DNA from: JOPF133 sp052144935
GTDB lineage: Bacteria > Acidobacteriota > Terriglobia > Bryobacterales > Bryobacteraceae
Direction of reading: 5' to 3'
Length of the DNA: 64,000 bases
NCBI GenBank assembly: GCA_052144935.1
Contig: JBKQPR010000162.1
Span: 1-64,000 of the forward strand
The notes under the pieces: generated by a model
What the model was told of the DNA's origin: nothing
What the model saw: only the letters and a program-made list of their open reading frames with translations
Databases searched by the model: none
Part shown: positions 1-10,709 of the stretch, in pieces
Layout: each line of letters begins with the position of its first letter
How positions within the stretch are numbered: the stretch's first letter is position 1
Program-made: the position numbers and the translations under genes

Positions 1-81
1 GGTACTTTGTACCCGTTTAGCGCCAGTGCGAGCGCCGGGAAGGCGGCGACCCCGGGGGAGCGTCCCAGGATGCCCGCCCCA

Positions 82-735
82 CTACCGCAGCTTCACCACC
101 ACGTCCTCAAACAGCAGTTCCACGGTCTTCAGCGAACCGGCCTTGCCCCGATACGGAAAATACAGGAAGCCGCTCGTGGGTGAGTGATGCTTGCCCTCCT
201 GCAAGGCCGTCGCGACGAGCAACTCCGCGGCCGTCACCGGAGGCGTGCGCGGAACGCCGGCCACGCCGGGATCGGCATCCGGGGGAGCCGGCAGCGGCTG
301 GCCGGTCCGGGGCGGCTGGCCGGGGATCTGCGCCGGGCGCGGCGCCCCCAGAATCACCCCGGCATCCCCAACCCCGGCGCCGGCCTCCAGCCGAGGCGTC
401 TCGCGCCATTCGGGATGCTGCAGCGAGGCCTGCACCATCTGGATGCCTGCCGGGGAGAGCGGGGTCCTTCTACCGTTCAGGCGCAGGGCAAAGGCGCCTG
501 CGTGCACTTCGATTTCGGAGCCCTTGGGCGGATACAGCGCCACTTCCACCACCAGATAATCCGGCGCGAGGTACGTCATGCCGCGCCCCGAGAAGCTGTG
601 GACCATGAACTCCGCTCCGATGGCGACGCTCTTGGCCTGCCCGTGCGCTTCGTAATCCTCGGGCTTGGGCTTGGGGTCGGTGCCGCCTTGCGCGAGCAGC
701 ACGGAGGCACCGAGGAGGATGAGCGTCCAGCGCAT
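82..735 (-). CDS. Secreted hypothetical protein
   Basis: A 217-residue protein that opens with an N-terminal signal peptide (MRWTLILLGASVLLAQ) and continues as a soluble exported domain. A Pro/Gly/Ala-rich stretch around residues 115-170 looks like a flexible linker. The C-terminal part (FLYFPYRGKAG, then VELLFEDVVVKLR) is beta-rich. I recognise no catalytic motif and no named family. It follows the frameshifted kinase gene on the same strand after about 20 bp, so it may be the last gene of that transcription unit. The start is the ATG directly before the signal peptide. A periplasmic or surface role is inferred from the signal peptide only. Confidence 0.7.
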   Translation of the reverse strand: MRWTLILLGASVLLAQGGTDPKPKPEDYEAHGQAKSVAIGAEFMVHSFSGRGMTYLAPDYLVVEVALYPPKGSEIEVHAGAFALRLNGRRTPLSPAGIQMVQASLQHPEWRETPRLEAGAGVGDAGVILGAPRPAQIPGQPPRTGQPLPAPPDADPGVAGVPRTPPVTAAELLVATALQEGKHHSPTSGFLYFPYRGKAGSLKTVELLFEDVVVKLR

Positions 736-754
736 GCCTCATGATACCGCGCGG

Positions 755-1764
755 TTATTTCCCGGCCGGCACGCGCCGCCGCAGCTCCTCGAACCAGTTC
801 TCCACCCCGACCATTTCACTGCTGCCCGATACGACAGTGGGAATCTGCTCCAACAGGAATCTTTTGCCATCGGGGGCCACATCCCACGTGGTCCCGCCCC
901 GCTGCGCGAAGAGCCGAGAGGGGATGCCCGCGTGGAATTGCGGCGTGGTCTGCACATCGACCGACATTACGTTCGCACCGTCGCGGTAAAACAGCTCGCG
1001 GCCGTTTTTCGACCAGCGTGGAGAGTACCCGCCTTCCGCGGAGATGCGCACTTTACCGCCAGGGCCCGGGAAGGGTTGAACGTAGACCTCCTCCGATCCC
1101 GACTCCGTGGAGGTATATGCCAGCCAATGGCCGTCCGGCGATACCTCTCCCTCGCCTTCGTGGAACGCGGTGTCGTGGAGGCGGTACGGTCTTCCGGGCC
1201 CAGAGGCCATCCCAGACGGCACCTCCACCGGTAAGACCCAAATGTGAAGGGCCGGCTGGTCCGTTCCCGGCATGGAATAGACTAGCGCCTTGCCATCGGG
1301 CGACCACGAAGTGGGCCAGGCCCTACTTTCGGTCGCCAGGAGCAGTTCGGGTTTCCCGCTGCCGTCCGCGGCAACGGAGTAAATCCCATGCTTCCCTGCG
1401 ATGGTGGCCCCGAAAGTCACTTGGCGTCCGTCCGGCGCCCAGATTGGGTATTCATTGACGCCCTCGGACGTCAGGCGTGTCTTGGTGTGCCGGTCCACGT
1501 CGTAAATCCAGATGTCGCCCTCGGTTGTCTTACCGGTATGGATTTGGCTCGCGATCCGCCGCCCGTCCGGCGACAGCCTTCCGGTGTCCCACGATTCCCC
1601 CTCTGTAAACGGTTCCATCACCCCTTTGCGATCGGCCCAGGTCAGAATGGTCTTGTTCTGGCTGTCGCCTTTCATGTACACCAGTAGGCCGGAATCGCAA
1701 AAGGAATACAGGGCGGTTAGGGTCCCGGTCCCTACATTCTCAATTACCGGCGCCTCCGGCCCCG

Positions 1765-1774
<10 letters not shown>
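755..1774 (-). CDS. C-terminal PD40/TolB-propeller half of the frameshifted kinase
   Basis: This frame encodes the end of the TolB/WD40-like (PD40) beta-propeller that in the neighbouring paralogue (stop at 3411) is continuous with a kinase domain. The first residues, MELTGPEAPVIENV, align with RLELTGPAIPVVEGV in the middle of the paralogue, and the homology then continues to the C-terminus (ENWFEELRRRVP against VDWFEELQRRVP). The apparent ATG is therefore an internal Met and not a true start. The fragment overlaps the upstream kinase frame by 10 bp in a different phase. The simplest reading is one gene split by a one-base frameshift near 1795-1800, either a real mutation or a sequencing error. 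Re-initiation as a separate propeller protein is possible, but no convincing ribosome binding site is visible. Confidence 0.75.
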
Positions 1775-3405
<1,631 letters not shown>

Positions 3406-3410
3406 AACGG

Positions 3411-6350
3411 TCACTTCCTCACGGGCACGCGCCGCTGCAGTTCCTCGAACCAGTCCACTACGACCTGCAACTCCCGGCTGCCGGTTTCGCCCGCGGGAAA
3501 CTGCTCGAACAAGAAGCGATTGCCGTCGGGGGCCACATCCCAGGTGCTGGAGCCTCTCTGGGCGAACAGCCGGGTGGGGATACCGGCGTGGAATTGCGGG
3601 GTGGTCCGCACGTCGACCGACATCACCACCGACGACGTGCTGTCCAAATAGAACAGCTCACGGCCATTCTTCGACCAGCGCGGCGCCTGCCCGCCTTCCG
3701 TGGAGATGCGCTCTTTGCCGCCTGGCCCCGGAAACGGCTGCACATAGACCTCCGGGGAGCCCGATTCCACGGAAGTATAGGCCAGCCAATGGCCGTCCGG
3801 CGAGACCTCGCCCTCGTCCTCGGAGAAGGGGGTGTCGTGGAGACGGTACGGTTGGCCGGGCCGTTGGAACTTGTATCGGTTGGCGGGCGAAAGCGCCGGC
3901 GCCCCGTCGGGTCTGGCGGGCAGCGTCACCGGCAAAACCCACAGGCGAGGGACGGGCGGGTCCTTTCCGGGCATGGAATAGACCAGCGCCTTGCCGTCGG
4001 GCGACCATGAAGTGGGCCTGGCGCGGTCCTCGGTTTCAAGGAGCAACAAGGGCTTCTCGCTGCCGTCCGCGGGAGCCGAGTAAATCCCATGTTTCCCCGC
4101 GGCCGAGGCTGAAAACGTCACACGGCCTCCATCCGGCGTCCAGATGGGATATTGATTGATGCCTCCGAACGTCAGGCGGCTCTTGGCGCGGCGGGCCACG
4201 TCGTAGATCCAGATATCGCCCTCGGGCGCCTTATTGGTATAGATTTGGTTGGCAACCAGGCGCCCATCCGGCGAGAGCCTTCCGGTGCCCCAATATTCCG
4301 CCGCCGTAAACGGCTCCATGGCTCCTTTGCGATCGGCCCAGGCCAGAATCGTCTTTTCGTTTACACCGGCGCCCTTCATGAACACCAGCAGGCCGGAATC
4401 GCTAAAGGAATACTCGCCCACGGCGGCTGCAGAGTCGCTGACGCCCTCCACCACCGGAATGGCCGGTCCCGTCAATTCCAGCCGGCGGGGATCGAAAGGC
4501 GCCGCAAACAGCGTGGTCCCGCGAAGGTAGATCAGGTGGCCGGTGGGGACATAGCGGGCGCCGGAAGCGTCGTTTACCAAGGTACGATGGGTGCCGTTTT
4601 TCGGATCGAGCACCGCGACCTGCTGGGAGCCTCCGGTTTCGGTGGTAAATACGATCGCCCGCCCGCCCGGCAGGAAATGAGGGTCGCGGTGGCGGGTCTC
4701 GCCCTTCTTTGAATCGAGGTTGGTGAGCGCTTGCGGCTGGCCCCCCGCCGCCGCCACCTTCATCAACCCGAACCCGCTGGCGGCGCTGAACAGGATTTCG
4801 CCATTTTCGCCCCAGTCCGACGGGGGGCCGGACTTTTCGGCCAGGGTGATCGGAGCGCCGCCGGTGACCGGGATCTTCTTGAGCTTGCCCGAGCTGAAAA
4901 AGGCAATCCATTGCCCGTCCGGAGAGAAGACCGGATAGACGCCGCCTTCCCCGCCGGGAAGCGGTCTGGATTCGGCCTGATCCATTGTGTGGAGCATCAG
5001 GCGGAACGCGTTGGCGGGTATTTCCGCGAAAGCCAGGCGGGTTCCGTCGTGGGAAAGCGCCGGCAAGCCGAAGCGATCTTTCTGTGTATACGACCACCGC
5101 AGCACCGGACGGGGCGGTGCCGGAGGAGTGTGCCAGAGAAGCCAGCCCGCGCCCACCCCGGCGCCGCCCATCAGCACGGCCACCGCCCAGGGCAACCACC
5201 GCCGTCGGGGCCGCGCGGGCTGCGCGCGGAGGACAGCAGCCGGGGGGAGATAAGCCGCGGGCGCGAGAGCTCGTGCCGCTGGCTCCTTCGGGGCGGGCGG
5301 GGCGCGAAGCACAGAAGCGGGGGGGAGATAAGGCGCGGCCGTGAGAACCCGCGCCGCCGGCTCCTGCGGGGCGGGTGGGGCAGGCGGAGCTGGCGGGGCT
5401 GGGGGAAGAGCGGCCGCGGGTGGCGCGGGGGGTGGTTCCTCCTGGGCGTCCAATTCCAGGCGGGCGTCGCCGATGTCGCGCAGCCGTTTTCTGGGGTCGC
5501 GCTCCAGACATCGCTGCAGCAGCCGGCGGACCCTGGGCGGAACCTCGGGGGGCAACCGCTTCCAGTCGATCTCCGAGCGCAGCACCGCCGCCAGGGTGTC
5601 CGAAATGGTTTCGCCTTCGAAGGCCATCCGGCCAGTGAGCATCTCGTAGAGCACCACCCCGAAGGACCAGATGTCGGTGCGCTTGTCCACCGGCTTGCCG
5701 CGCGCCTGTTCGGGGCTCATATAGGCGGGCGTCCCCAGGATGATGCCGGCGCGGGCGGATTCCAGCGTGAGGGTCGGCGAGTTGTCTGAGCCGGCGCTGG
5801 CGGCGTCTGTCTCGAAGAACTTGGCGAGACCGAAATCCAGTACCTTCACTTTGCCGGGGTATCCGCCGGCGGATCCGGTGAGCTTGATGTTGGCCGGCTT
5901 GAGGTCGCGATGGATGATGCCTTTTTCGTGAGCCGCCTCCAGTGCATCGGCGATCTGACGCGCGATGTCGAGCGCTTCGTCAAGGGGAATCGGGCTGGGG
6001 TGCGCGCCAGCGGGCTGCCGGCTTGCGGGGTGCCCGCTTGCGGGCCCAATGCGTTCCGCCAGCGTCGGCCCCTCCACCAGCTCCATGACCAGGGCGCGCA
6101 CGCCGCGGTCGTCTTCCAGGCCGAAGATGGTCCCGATATTGGGATGGCTGAGCGCGGCCAGCGCCTGTGCTTCGCGCTGCAGCCGGGCCAGCCGATTGGC
6201 ATCGTCGAAGAAGGCGGTGGGGAGCGTTTTAATGGCCACGTCGCGGTTCAAGCGCGAGTCGCGGGCGCGGTAGACCTCGCCCATGCCTCCGGCACCGAGC
6301 GGGCCGACGATCTCGTAGGGGCCGAGGCGAGTTCCGGTGGAGAGGGGCAT
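3411..6350 (-). CDS. Ser/Thr protein kinase with TolB/PD40 propeller sensor domain
   Basis: A 979-residue, apparently intact kinase. The N-terminal kinase domain (residues about 12-290) has the glycine loop GAGGMGEVYRA, catalytic Lys in VAIKTLP, HRDLKPAN, DFGLAK and an APE-like TPAYMSPEQARG activation-segment end. A Pro/Ala-rich linker follows and contains a tandem duplication of about 26 residues (EPAAR...YLPPA...VLRA twice). One membrane helix (WLPWAVAVLMGGAGVGAGW) comes next, then a roughly 500-residue PD40/TolB beta-propeller. Kinase-PD40 fusions are abundant in Acidobacteriota; ligands and substrates are generally unknown. The ATG at 6350 gives the same MPLSxGTRLGPYEI beginning as the paralogue. 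An upstream ATG at 6470 would only add low-complexity sequence. A TATACT box lies 16 bp upstream. Confidence 0.9.
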   Translation of the reverse strand: MPLSTGTRLGPYEIVGPLGAGGMGEVYRARDSRLNRDVAIKTLPTAFFDDANRLARLQREAQALAALSHPNIGTIFGLEDDRGVRALVMELVEGPTLAERIGPASGHPASRQPAGAHPSPIPLDEALDIARQIADALEAAHEKGIIHRDLKPANIKLTGSAGGYPGKVKVLDFGLAKFFETDAASAGSDNSPTLTLESARAGIILGTPAYMSPEQARGKPVDKRTDIWSFGVVLYEMLTGRMAFEGETISDTLAAVLRSEIDWKRLPPEVPPRVRRLLQRCLERDPRKRLRDIGDARLELDAQEEPPPAPPAAALPPAPPAPPAPPAPQEPAARVLTAAPYLPPASVLRAPPAPKEPAARALAPAAYLPPAAVLRAQPARPRRRWLPWAVAVLMGGAGVGAGWLLWHTPPAPPRPVLRWSYTQKDRFGLPALSHDGTRLAFAEIPANAFRLMLHTMDQAESRPLPGGEGGVYPVFSPDGQWIAFFSSGKLKKIPVTGGAPITLAEKSGPPSDWGENGEILFSAASGFGLMKVAAAGGQPQALTNLDSKKGETRHRDPHFLPGGRAIVFTTETGGSQQVAVLDPKNGTHRTLVNDASGARYVPTGHLIYLRGTTLFAAPFDPRRLELTGPAIPVVEGVSDSAAAVGEYSFSDSGLLVFMKGAGVNEKTILAWADRKGAMEPFTAAEYWGTGRLSPDGRLVANQIYTNKAPEGDIWIYDVARRAKSRLTFGGINQYPIWTPDGGRVTFSASAAGKHGIYSAPADGSEKPLLLLETEDRARPTSWSPDGKALVYSMPGKDPPVPRLWVLPVTLPARPDGAPALSPANRYKFQRPGQPYRLHDTPFSEDEGEVSPDGHWLAYTSVESGSPEVYVQPFPGPGGKERISTEGGQAPRWSKNGRELFYLDSTSSVVMSVDVRTTPQFHAGIPTRLFAQRGSSTWDVAPDGNRFLFEQFPAGETGSRELQVVVDWFEELQRRVPVRK

Positions 6351-6366
6351 GGGAGAAATTGGACTT

Positions 6367-6372
6367 AGTATA
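6367..6372 (-). promoter_or_regulatory. -10 box (TATACT) of the kinase operon
   Basis: TATACT on the minus strand, 16 bases before the kinase ATG. No convincing -35 element is seen. It matches the -10 form that recurs in front of many genes in this window. Confidence 0.4.
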
Positions 6373-6653
6373 CAACGCGCGCGCGGCGGAGCCGTTGACC
6401 ACGCTTTCACCGCAACCGGGTCCGGGGGCTGGCCGCGCCGCGGGAACGGTCGAGGGCGCAGCCCCCGCATTGGCTCGACGGACGGCGTTTTCCCTCAGAC
6501 GACTCCGAACCTCTTTTTTTAGGGGATTCCCTTAATATCGGTAGACTGGAACTTGCGGTACCTGCCAGGTACCCGAGTACCTTTCGCTTGCGATTCACAC
6601 CCTCGCATAATAAACTACAGCGGTCGGGAAAAGTCAGGGAACGAGCAGCGATT

Positions 6654-7067
6654 ATGGATTGGCGGAAACCACCGGAACCGAGCGAGCAGATCGCAGGCGA
6701 GCGTCGCTCCGACAAGCGCTATGACATCTCTTTGGAACTGCGCTGGAAGGTGCTGCGCCGCAAGAGGATGCTGGATTCCGGTCTGGGCCGTACAGTGGAT
6801 CTTTCGAGCGGTGGGATTCTGTTCGAGACCGGCCGCAAGCTTCCCGTGGGACTGAAAGTCCAGCTATCGATCAACTGGCCCGTGCTCCTGCACAACGCCG
6901 CGCCGCTGCAGTTGACGGTGTCGGGACGGGTGGTGCGATCGGACAACCAGCGGGCCGCCATCGAGATTAATCAGCACGAATTTCGCACCGTGGGCGTATC
7001 GGCCGAGCAGCGGGGCACGCTGTCGGCTTCGGCTCGAGCGCCGTTCACCTTTCGAGCCGGGGCCTGA
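6654..7067 (+). CDS. PilZ-domain protein
   Basis: A 137-residue cytoplasmic protein that is essentially one PilZ domain, the c-di-GMP receptor fold. The N-terminal arginine motif reads ERRSDKRYDISL and is followed about 40 residues later by DLSSGGILFE, matching the (D/N)xSxxG motif. Beta-strands such as VSGRVVRSDNQRAAIEI complete the barrel. The C-terminal 25 residues (Ala/Ser-rich) look disordered. The ATG at 6654 is preferred over the one at 6588 because residues before MDWRKPP are not PilZ-like. The gene stands alone and is divergent from the kinases. A link to motility, polysaccharide or other c-di-GMP outputs cannot be read from the neighbours. Confidence 0.85.
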   Translation: MDWRKPPEPSEQIAGERRSDKRYDISLELRWKVLRRKRMLDSGLGRTVDLSSGGILFETGRKLPVGLKVQLSINWPVLLHNAAPLQLTVSGRVVRSDNQRAAIEINQHEFRTVGVSAEQRGTLSASARAPFTFRAGA

Positions 7068-7527
7068 AAGCTTTCCGCGATCGGCAAGGACCCGCCAGGG
7101 GCGGCGGGACGGGTCACCGCGCAGCGAGACACCAGGCCGGGGCGGCTTGGTCAATCAATGACGAAGCCAGCGCGAGCGGCGCAAGCCCTTTTGAATCGGC
7201 GGCTGCCCGAAACGTTTCCTGAGCAGACGCGGAGATGGCGTTGAAAACAAAGGCTGAGAGCTGACGGCTGAAAGTCCTGGCAGTCCTGGAAATTGCTCCG
7301 AAATAACCGTACCAAGCGCTCGGTTGAAGACGCGGCAAATAACAGGCGAAAGTGCCCTGCCAGTGCCCGCCGCGTCTTCATTCCCATTGGTGGGCCGCCG
7401 CGGCCCATAAGGCACTCCCTGTAGGGTGCCTCTGGGCCCGGCTCCGATGCGCTTTCAGAGCGGTCCCAGAGGGCACCCCGCCGGGAGCGCTTGCCGATGA
7501 TTGCGCCGGTTATCTCCTGAGGGGCCC
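7068..7527. other. Intergenic region without a recognised gene
   Basis: About 460 bp between the PilZ gene and the end of the nucleotidyltransferase gene. Open frames here have no recognisable protein character. It holds one copy of a dispersed inverted repeat at 7424-7478, listed separately. Confidence 0.5.
7424..7478. repeat. Imperfect inverted repeat, GGGTGCC(C)TCTGGG family
   Basis: Left arm GGGTGCCTCTGGGCCCGGCTC; right arm GAGCGGTCCCAGAGGGCACCC, which is its reverse complement apart from three differences. The same GGGTGCCCTCTGGG core recurs near 13136, 39190, 47943, 50966 and 54539, always between genes. It looks like a REP-type dispersed palindromic element. Confidence 0.55.
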
Positions 7528-9003
7528 TTACCCCTGGCCGCCCCAGGCTTGGCCTGTCCGTGGACGGCGCGCCACCGGCCCGGGTTGCGCGCGCCAGCCG
7601 GATCCCTGGGTCGGTGCCGGCGCGGGGGGCGGGGCGGCGGGCGGCGGGTCGGTGGGTGGCGCCGGCGGCTTGGGCGGGCGCCGGTCCAACCGGCGGGTGA
7701 TGAAGTCGTGGTGCGCCTTTTGCTGGCGCGGCGAGCCGGGTGTTCCTTCGACCTTTCCTTCCACCTCGGACCACTCTTCGGCCGTGATCTCCTGCACCGC
7801 CGGCAGGTACTTCTGGAAATGGCTGCGCAGCCGTTCCTGCACGGGCTTCAGCGCCGAATGATAGAGCAGGAATAACACATCATCTGGGGGCGCCGCCGAG
7901 ACCAGGTGATAGACCTGCGAAGGCTTCCGAATGCGCGGAGAGCGCAACGCCGCTTCCAGCTTTTTCGACCGCGCCTCCAGTTTCTGCCACTGGGCCAGGT
8001 CTGCTTTGCTCAGTTCCGTAGCCTTCGCCAGCGCTTGCCGTTCCTTGACCGTCAGCTTCTCCGTGAGAACGTACAGAAACGGCGCGAAACGGGCCGCGCG
8101 GGAGGCTGCATCGTCGGGCAGAAGCCGGGCGGCCTTCTCCAGTTTCAGGATGCCACCCAGGTTCAGCTTGTGCCCACCGAGCGCGGGCGAGAAACGCCCC
8201 AGCAGCTTGCTCTCTTCCAACAGCTTGAGAACCTCCGATGGGCCGTCATCGGAAGCGATCTGCTTCAGTTCTTCGCCCAGTACCCGCGGTGGAATGGATT
8301 GCGCCACACCGGATTCGCGGGCCGTCGCCGCCTGCAGTTGGGTGCGCTCCTCCACGGCAAACCCCAGCCGCACGCGGAACCGGACGAGGCGCAGCAGGCG
8401 CGAAGGGTCGTCGTAGAATCCGTAGGGGTTGGCGGCGCGCAACTCGTGGCGTTGGATGTCCGCCAGGCCGTTGAGCGGATCCAGCAGCAATCCGCGGGAG
8501 GCCTTGTTCAGCGACAGGGCGATGGCATTGCAGGTGAAATCCCGGCCGCGCAGGTCCTCTTGGATGGTGGCAGGGGTAATCTGCGGCTTGGCGCCGTTGC
8601 GACCCGGCTTCTCGCGCCGGGCCATGCCGATCTTCGCGGTGATGCCGCCGGGAAATACCAGCGCGGCGCTCTTGCGGGCCTCATCGATGGAAACCAGCGT
8701 GGCCGCGAAGCCGGAACCGGAGGCGAAGGCGGCACCGGAACCGGAACTGGCCCCCGAGGCGGAACCCGAGCCGGAACCGGAGCCGGAGCTGGCGCTCAAG
8801 ACCGCCTTGACCAGCGGCAGGGCGTTGCCTTCCACCACGAAATCCAGGCCACGGATGCGGAAGCCAGCCAGCATATCGCGCATCGCACCGCCGGTCAGGA
8901 ACAGGTTCAGGCTGGCTTCGGCGGCGGCACTCTGCACCACGGCCACCGCCCGGTTCTGTCCCGGGCTGAGGTGGCTCTCCAGCATGTAGATGTAATCGCT
9001 CAT
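7528..9003 (-). CDS. CCA-adding / poly(A) polymerase family nucleotidyltransferase with altered catalytic site
   Basis: Class II tRNA nucleotidyltransferase/poly(A) polymerase family. The head domain has GGAMRDMLAG (residues about 38-47), where GGxxRD is the family nucleotide-binding motif, and later RGRDFTCNAIAL and DDPSRLLRLVRF, both typical. Family members carry a DxD metal-binding pair right after the first motif; here the segment reads RGLDFVVEGN, so the first Asp appears to be Gly (codon GGC). Residues about 70-100 are a Ser/Gly/Ala repeat from hexanucleotide-type DNA (roughly 8700-8800), inserted inside the head domain. The C-terminus is a Pro-rich tail. At 491 residues it is longer than many bacterial CCA enzymes. 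The family call is firm; catalytic activity is doubtful. It lies about 105 bp downstream of xerD on the same strand. Confidence 0.8.
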   Translation of the reverse strand: MSDYIYMLESHLSPGQNRAVAVVQSAAAEASLNLFLTGGAMRDMLAGFRIRGLDFVVEGNALPLVKAVLSASSGSGSGSGSASGASSGSGAAFASGSGFAATLVSIDEARKSAALVFPGGITAKIGMARREKPGRNGAKPQITPATIQEDLRGRDFTCNAIALSLNKASRGLLLDPLNGLADIQRHELRAANPYGFYDDPSRLLRLVRFRVRLGFAVEERTQLQAATARESGVAQSIPPRVLGEELKQIASDDGPSEVLKLLEESKLLGRFSPALGGHKLNLGGILKLEKAARLLPDDAASRAARFAPFLYVLTEKLTVKERQALAKATELSKADLAQWQKLEARSKKLEAALRSPRIRKPSQVYHLVSAAPPDDVLFLLYHSALKPVQERLRSHFQKYLPAVQEITAEEWSEVEGKVEGTPGSPRQQKAHHDFITRRLDRRPPKPPAPPTDPPPAAPPPAPAPTQGSGWRAQPGPVARRPRTGQAWGGQG

Positions 9004-9108
9004 CGCCTGACCTTCTCAATCTTCCAGTTCCGGCTGCCGCGCCCGCATCCCGCGCCGGGCGAAAACGCTGGGGGACCCCCGCCGGGGGACCCGCTGCTTG
9101 CCTGACCC

Positions 9109-10017
9109 TCAGGCTCTGGGGTGGTGTTTCTCGACGGTTTCCCGAAGCCTCGACCGCATCACGTGGGTGTAAATCTGGGTGGTCGAGATATCGGCGTGGC
9201 CCAACATGGCTTGCACGCTGCGGAGGTCCGCCCCGCCCTCCAATAGATGCGTGGCAAAGCTATGGCGCAACACGTGGGGGGTCAATCCCCGGAAGATACC
9301 GGCTTTCCTGCCGTGCGCCGCCAGCAGCTTCCAAAATGCCTGCCGCGTCAGGCATCCCCCTTGGGCAGTCACGAACAGGTACCGGCTTGGCCGGCCCTTG
9401 AGCAGCGCCGGACGGCCCTCCGCCAGGTACGCCTCCACCGCCAGGATGGCCGGCTTGCCGGCCGGGACCAGGCGCTGCTTGTGGCCCTTGCCCATGGTGC
9501 GCAGAATCCCATACTGCAGATCCAGGTCGCCCATTCCCACCCGGCAGAGTTCGGAAACTCTGAGACCGGTGGCATATAAAAGCTCCAGCATGGCGCGATC
9601 CCGCGAGCCGGTCGGGCGAGAGCTGTCCGGAGCCTGGATGATACGCTCGATCTCCTGCAAATTGAGGAACTTGGGAATCGTTTGCCACTGCCGCGGAGTG
9701 CGCAGGTAGGGCGCTACATCGGATTCGATCCGCCCTTCCCTCAGGAGAAAACCGTAGAAAGTACGAAGTGTGGTGACGTGCCGCGCAATCGAGCGGGGGC
9801 CCAATCCCGTGGTGTATAAATGGTCCACGTAAGCCAGCAGATCTTCCCTGCCGGGGATTTCCGCAGGCGCTTTGAAAAACGCGCTAAATTTAGATAAATC
9901 AGCCGAATAGGCTTCGAGCGAGTTGGCCGACAGGCCTTTCTCGAGGCGGCAGAAATCGAGAAACGCGGCCGTCTGCCGGTTGAGGGGGCGCGAGTCTGCC
10001 GTGAGCGCTGCGGACAT
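9109..10017 (-). CDS. xerD: Site-specific tyrosine recombinase XerD
   Basis: A 302-residue tyrosine recombinase with an N-terminal SAM-like core-binding domain (residues about 15-100) and a C-terminal catalytic domain. All catalytic residues are visible: Arg153 in GLRVSE, Lys177 in GKGHKQR, His248 and Arg251 in HVLRHSF, His274 in GHADISTTQ, and nucleophile Tyr283 in QIYTHV. The segment LTRQAFWKLL resembles the XerD TRQTFW motif more than XerC. Xer recombinases resolve chromosome dimers at dif during division. Length and isolation from mobile genes favour the housekeeping role over a phage or integron integrase. The start ATG lies about 40 bp from the divergent gene at 10060. Confidence 0.9.
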   Translation of the reverse strand: MSAALTADSRPLNRQTAAFLDFCRLEKGLSANSLEAYSADLSKFSAFFKAPAEIPGREDLLAYVDHLYTTGLGPRSIARHVTTLRTFYGFLLREGRIESDVAPYLRTPRQWQTIPKFLNLQEIERIIQAPDSSRPTGSRDRAMLELLYATGLRVSELCRVGMGDLDLQYGILRTMGKGHKQRLVPAGKPAILAVEAYLAEGRPALLKGRPSRYLFVTAQGGCLTRQAFWKLLAAHGRKAGIFRGLTPHVLRHSFATHLLEGGADLRSVQAMLGHADISTTQIYTHVMRSRLRETVEKHHPRA

Positions 10018-10044
10018 CGTGCCAATGATACAATAAGCGCCGAA

Positions 10045-10057
10045 ATGTTTGAAACAT
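10045..10057. promoter_or_regulatory. Perfect 13-bp palindrome between divergent genes
   Basis: ATGTTTGAAACAT is a perfect inverted repeat with a one-base centre. It sits in the 42-bp gap between xerD and the divergent gene at 10060, so it could be an operator. At this length chance is not excluded. Confidence 0.3.
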
Positions 10058-10059
10058 AG

Positions 10060-10557
10060 TTGTTAACGAGGCGCCATTTGGCCGGGTCCACCACCAAGAA
10101 GGCGGTCATCCGCCGGTATCAGCGGGAAGCGCTTGCGGGTTACGTAAATCCCGCTTCTTTTCTTCAACCTGCAGGCGTTGAACTAATCTCCGAGGAAGGC
10201 CGGGCTACGGTCGTTCCGTATGCCGAAATCAAGACCGTGGCCTTTGTGCGGGAATTTTCGGATGGCGAGGGGGAGCGGCGGGTCTTTTTCACCCGCCCCA
10301 AAATGGAAGGCCTGTGGGTGAGCCTCAAATTCCGGGATGGCGAGGTACTGGAGGGGGTTCTGCCCAATAATCTGCTGCAGCGGGATGAGTATGGGTTCAT
10401 GATCATACCACCCGACCCCGCCGGCCGCCAACAGCGCATTTTCGTTCCCAGGGCGGCGCTCCAATCGGCCGAGGTATTGGGGGTAGTGGGGAGCCCTCTG
10501 AAGAAGAGGAAGGCCCAGACGGCGGCCAAGGAGCAGATCCGGCTGTTTGAGGAATGA
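10060..10557 (+). CDS. Conserved hypothetical protein
   Basis: A 165-residue soluble protein without signal peptide or membrane segment. It is beta-rich: FLQPAGVELISEEGRATVVPY is followed by a YAEIKTVAFVREF strand, and GLWVSLKFRDGEVLEGVLPNNLL resembles a small-barrel segment. The C-terminus is basic (SPLKKRKAQTAAKEQIRLFEE). I know no function for this family. The start appears to be TTG at 10060; the upstream ATG at 10045 runs into a stop at once. It is transcribed divergently from xerD across a very short gap. Confidence 0.7.
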   Translation: MLTRRHLAGSTTKKAVIRRYQREALAGYVNPASFLQPAGVELISEEGRATVVPYAEIKTVAFVREFSDGEGERRVFFTRPKMEGLWVSLKFRDGEVLEGVLPNNLLQRDEYGFMIIPPDPAGRQQRIFVPRAALQSAEVLGVVGSPLKKRKAQTAAKEQIRLFEE

Positions 10558-10652
10558 GAGAAGTCGATCCAGAGGCGTAACGCCAAGGCTCCCCGATTCC
10601 GCCTATAAAAAAGATCGGGTTCGGGCCCTCGCACGGCCGGAGGGGCTCGGGC

Positions 10653-10658
10653 TATACT
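10653..10658 (+). promoter_or_regulatory. -10 box (TATACT) of the TPR gene
   Basis: TATACT about 50 bp before the ATG at 10710, leaving a normal leader that carries a GGAGG ribosome binding site. It contrasts with the leaderless-type genes elsewhere in the window. Confidence 0.4.
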
Positions 10659-10709
10659 GGAATTTAATACACGTAAGTCTCTAGTCCTAGTTCTAAGTCT
10701 GGAGGTTCT

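Noticed and set aside
9109..10017. XerD considered as integrase of a mobile island
   Set aside because: Size and motifs fit the housekeeping XerD, and there are no attachment-type repeats or cargo next to it.
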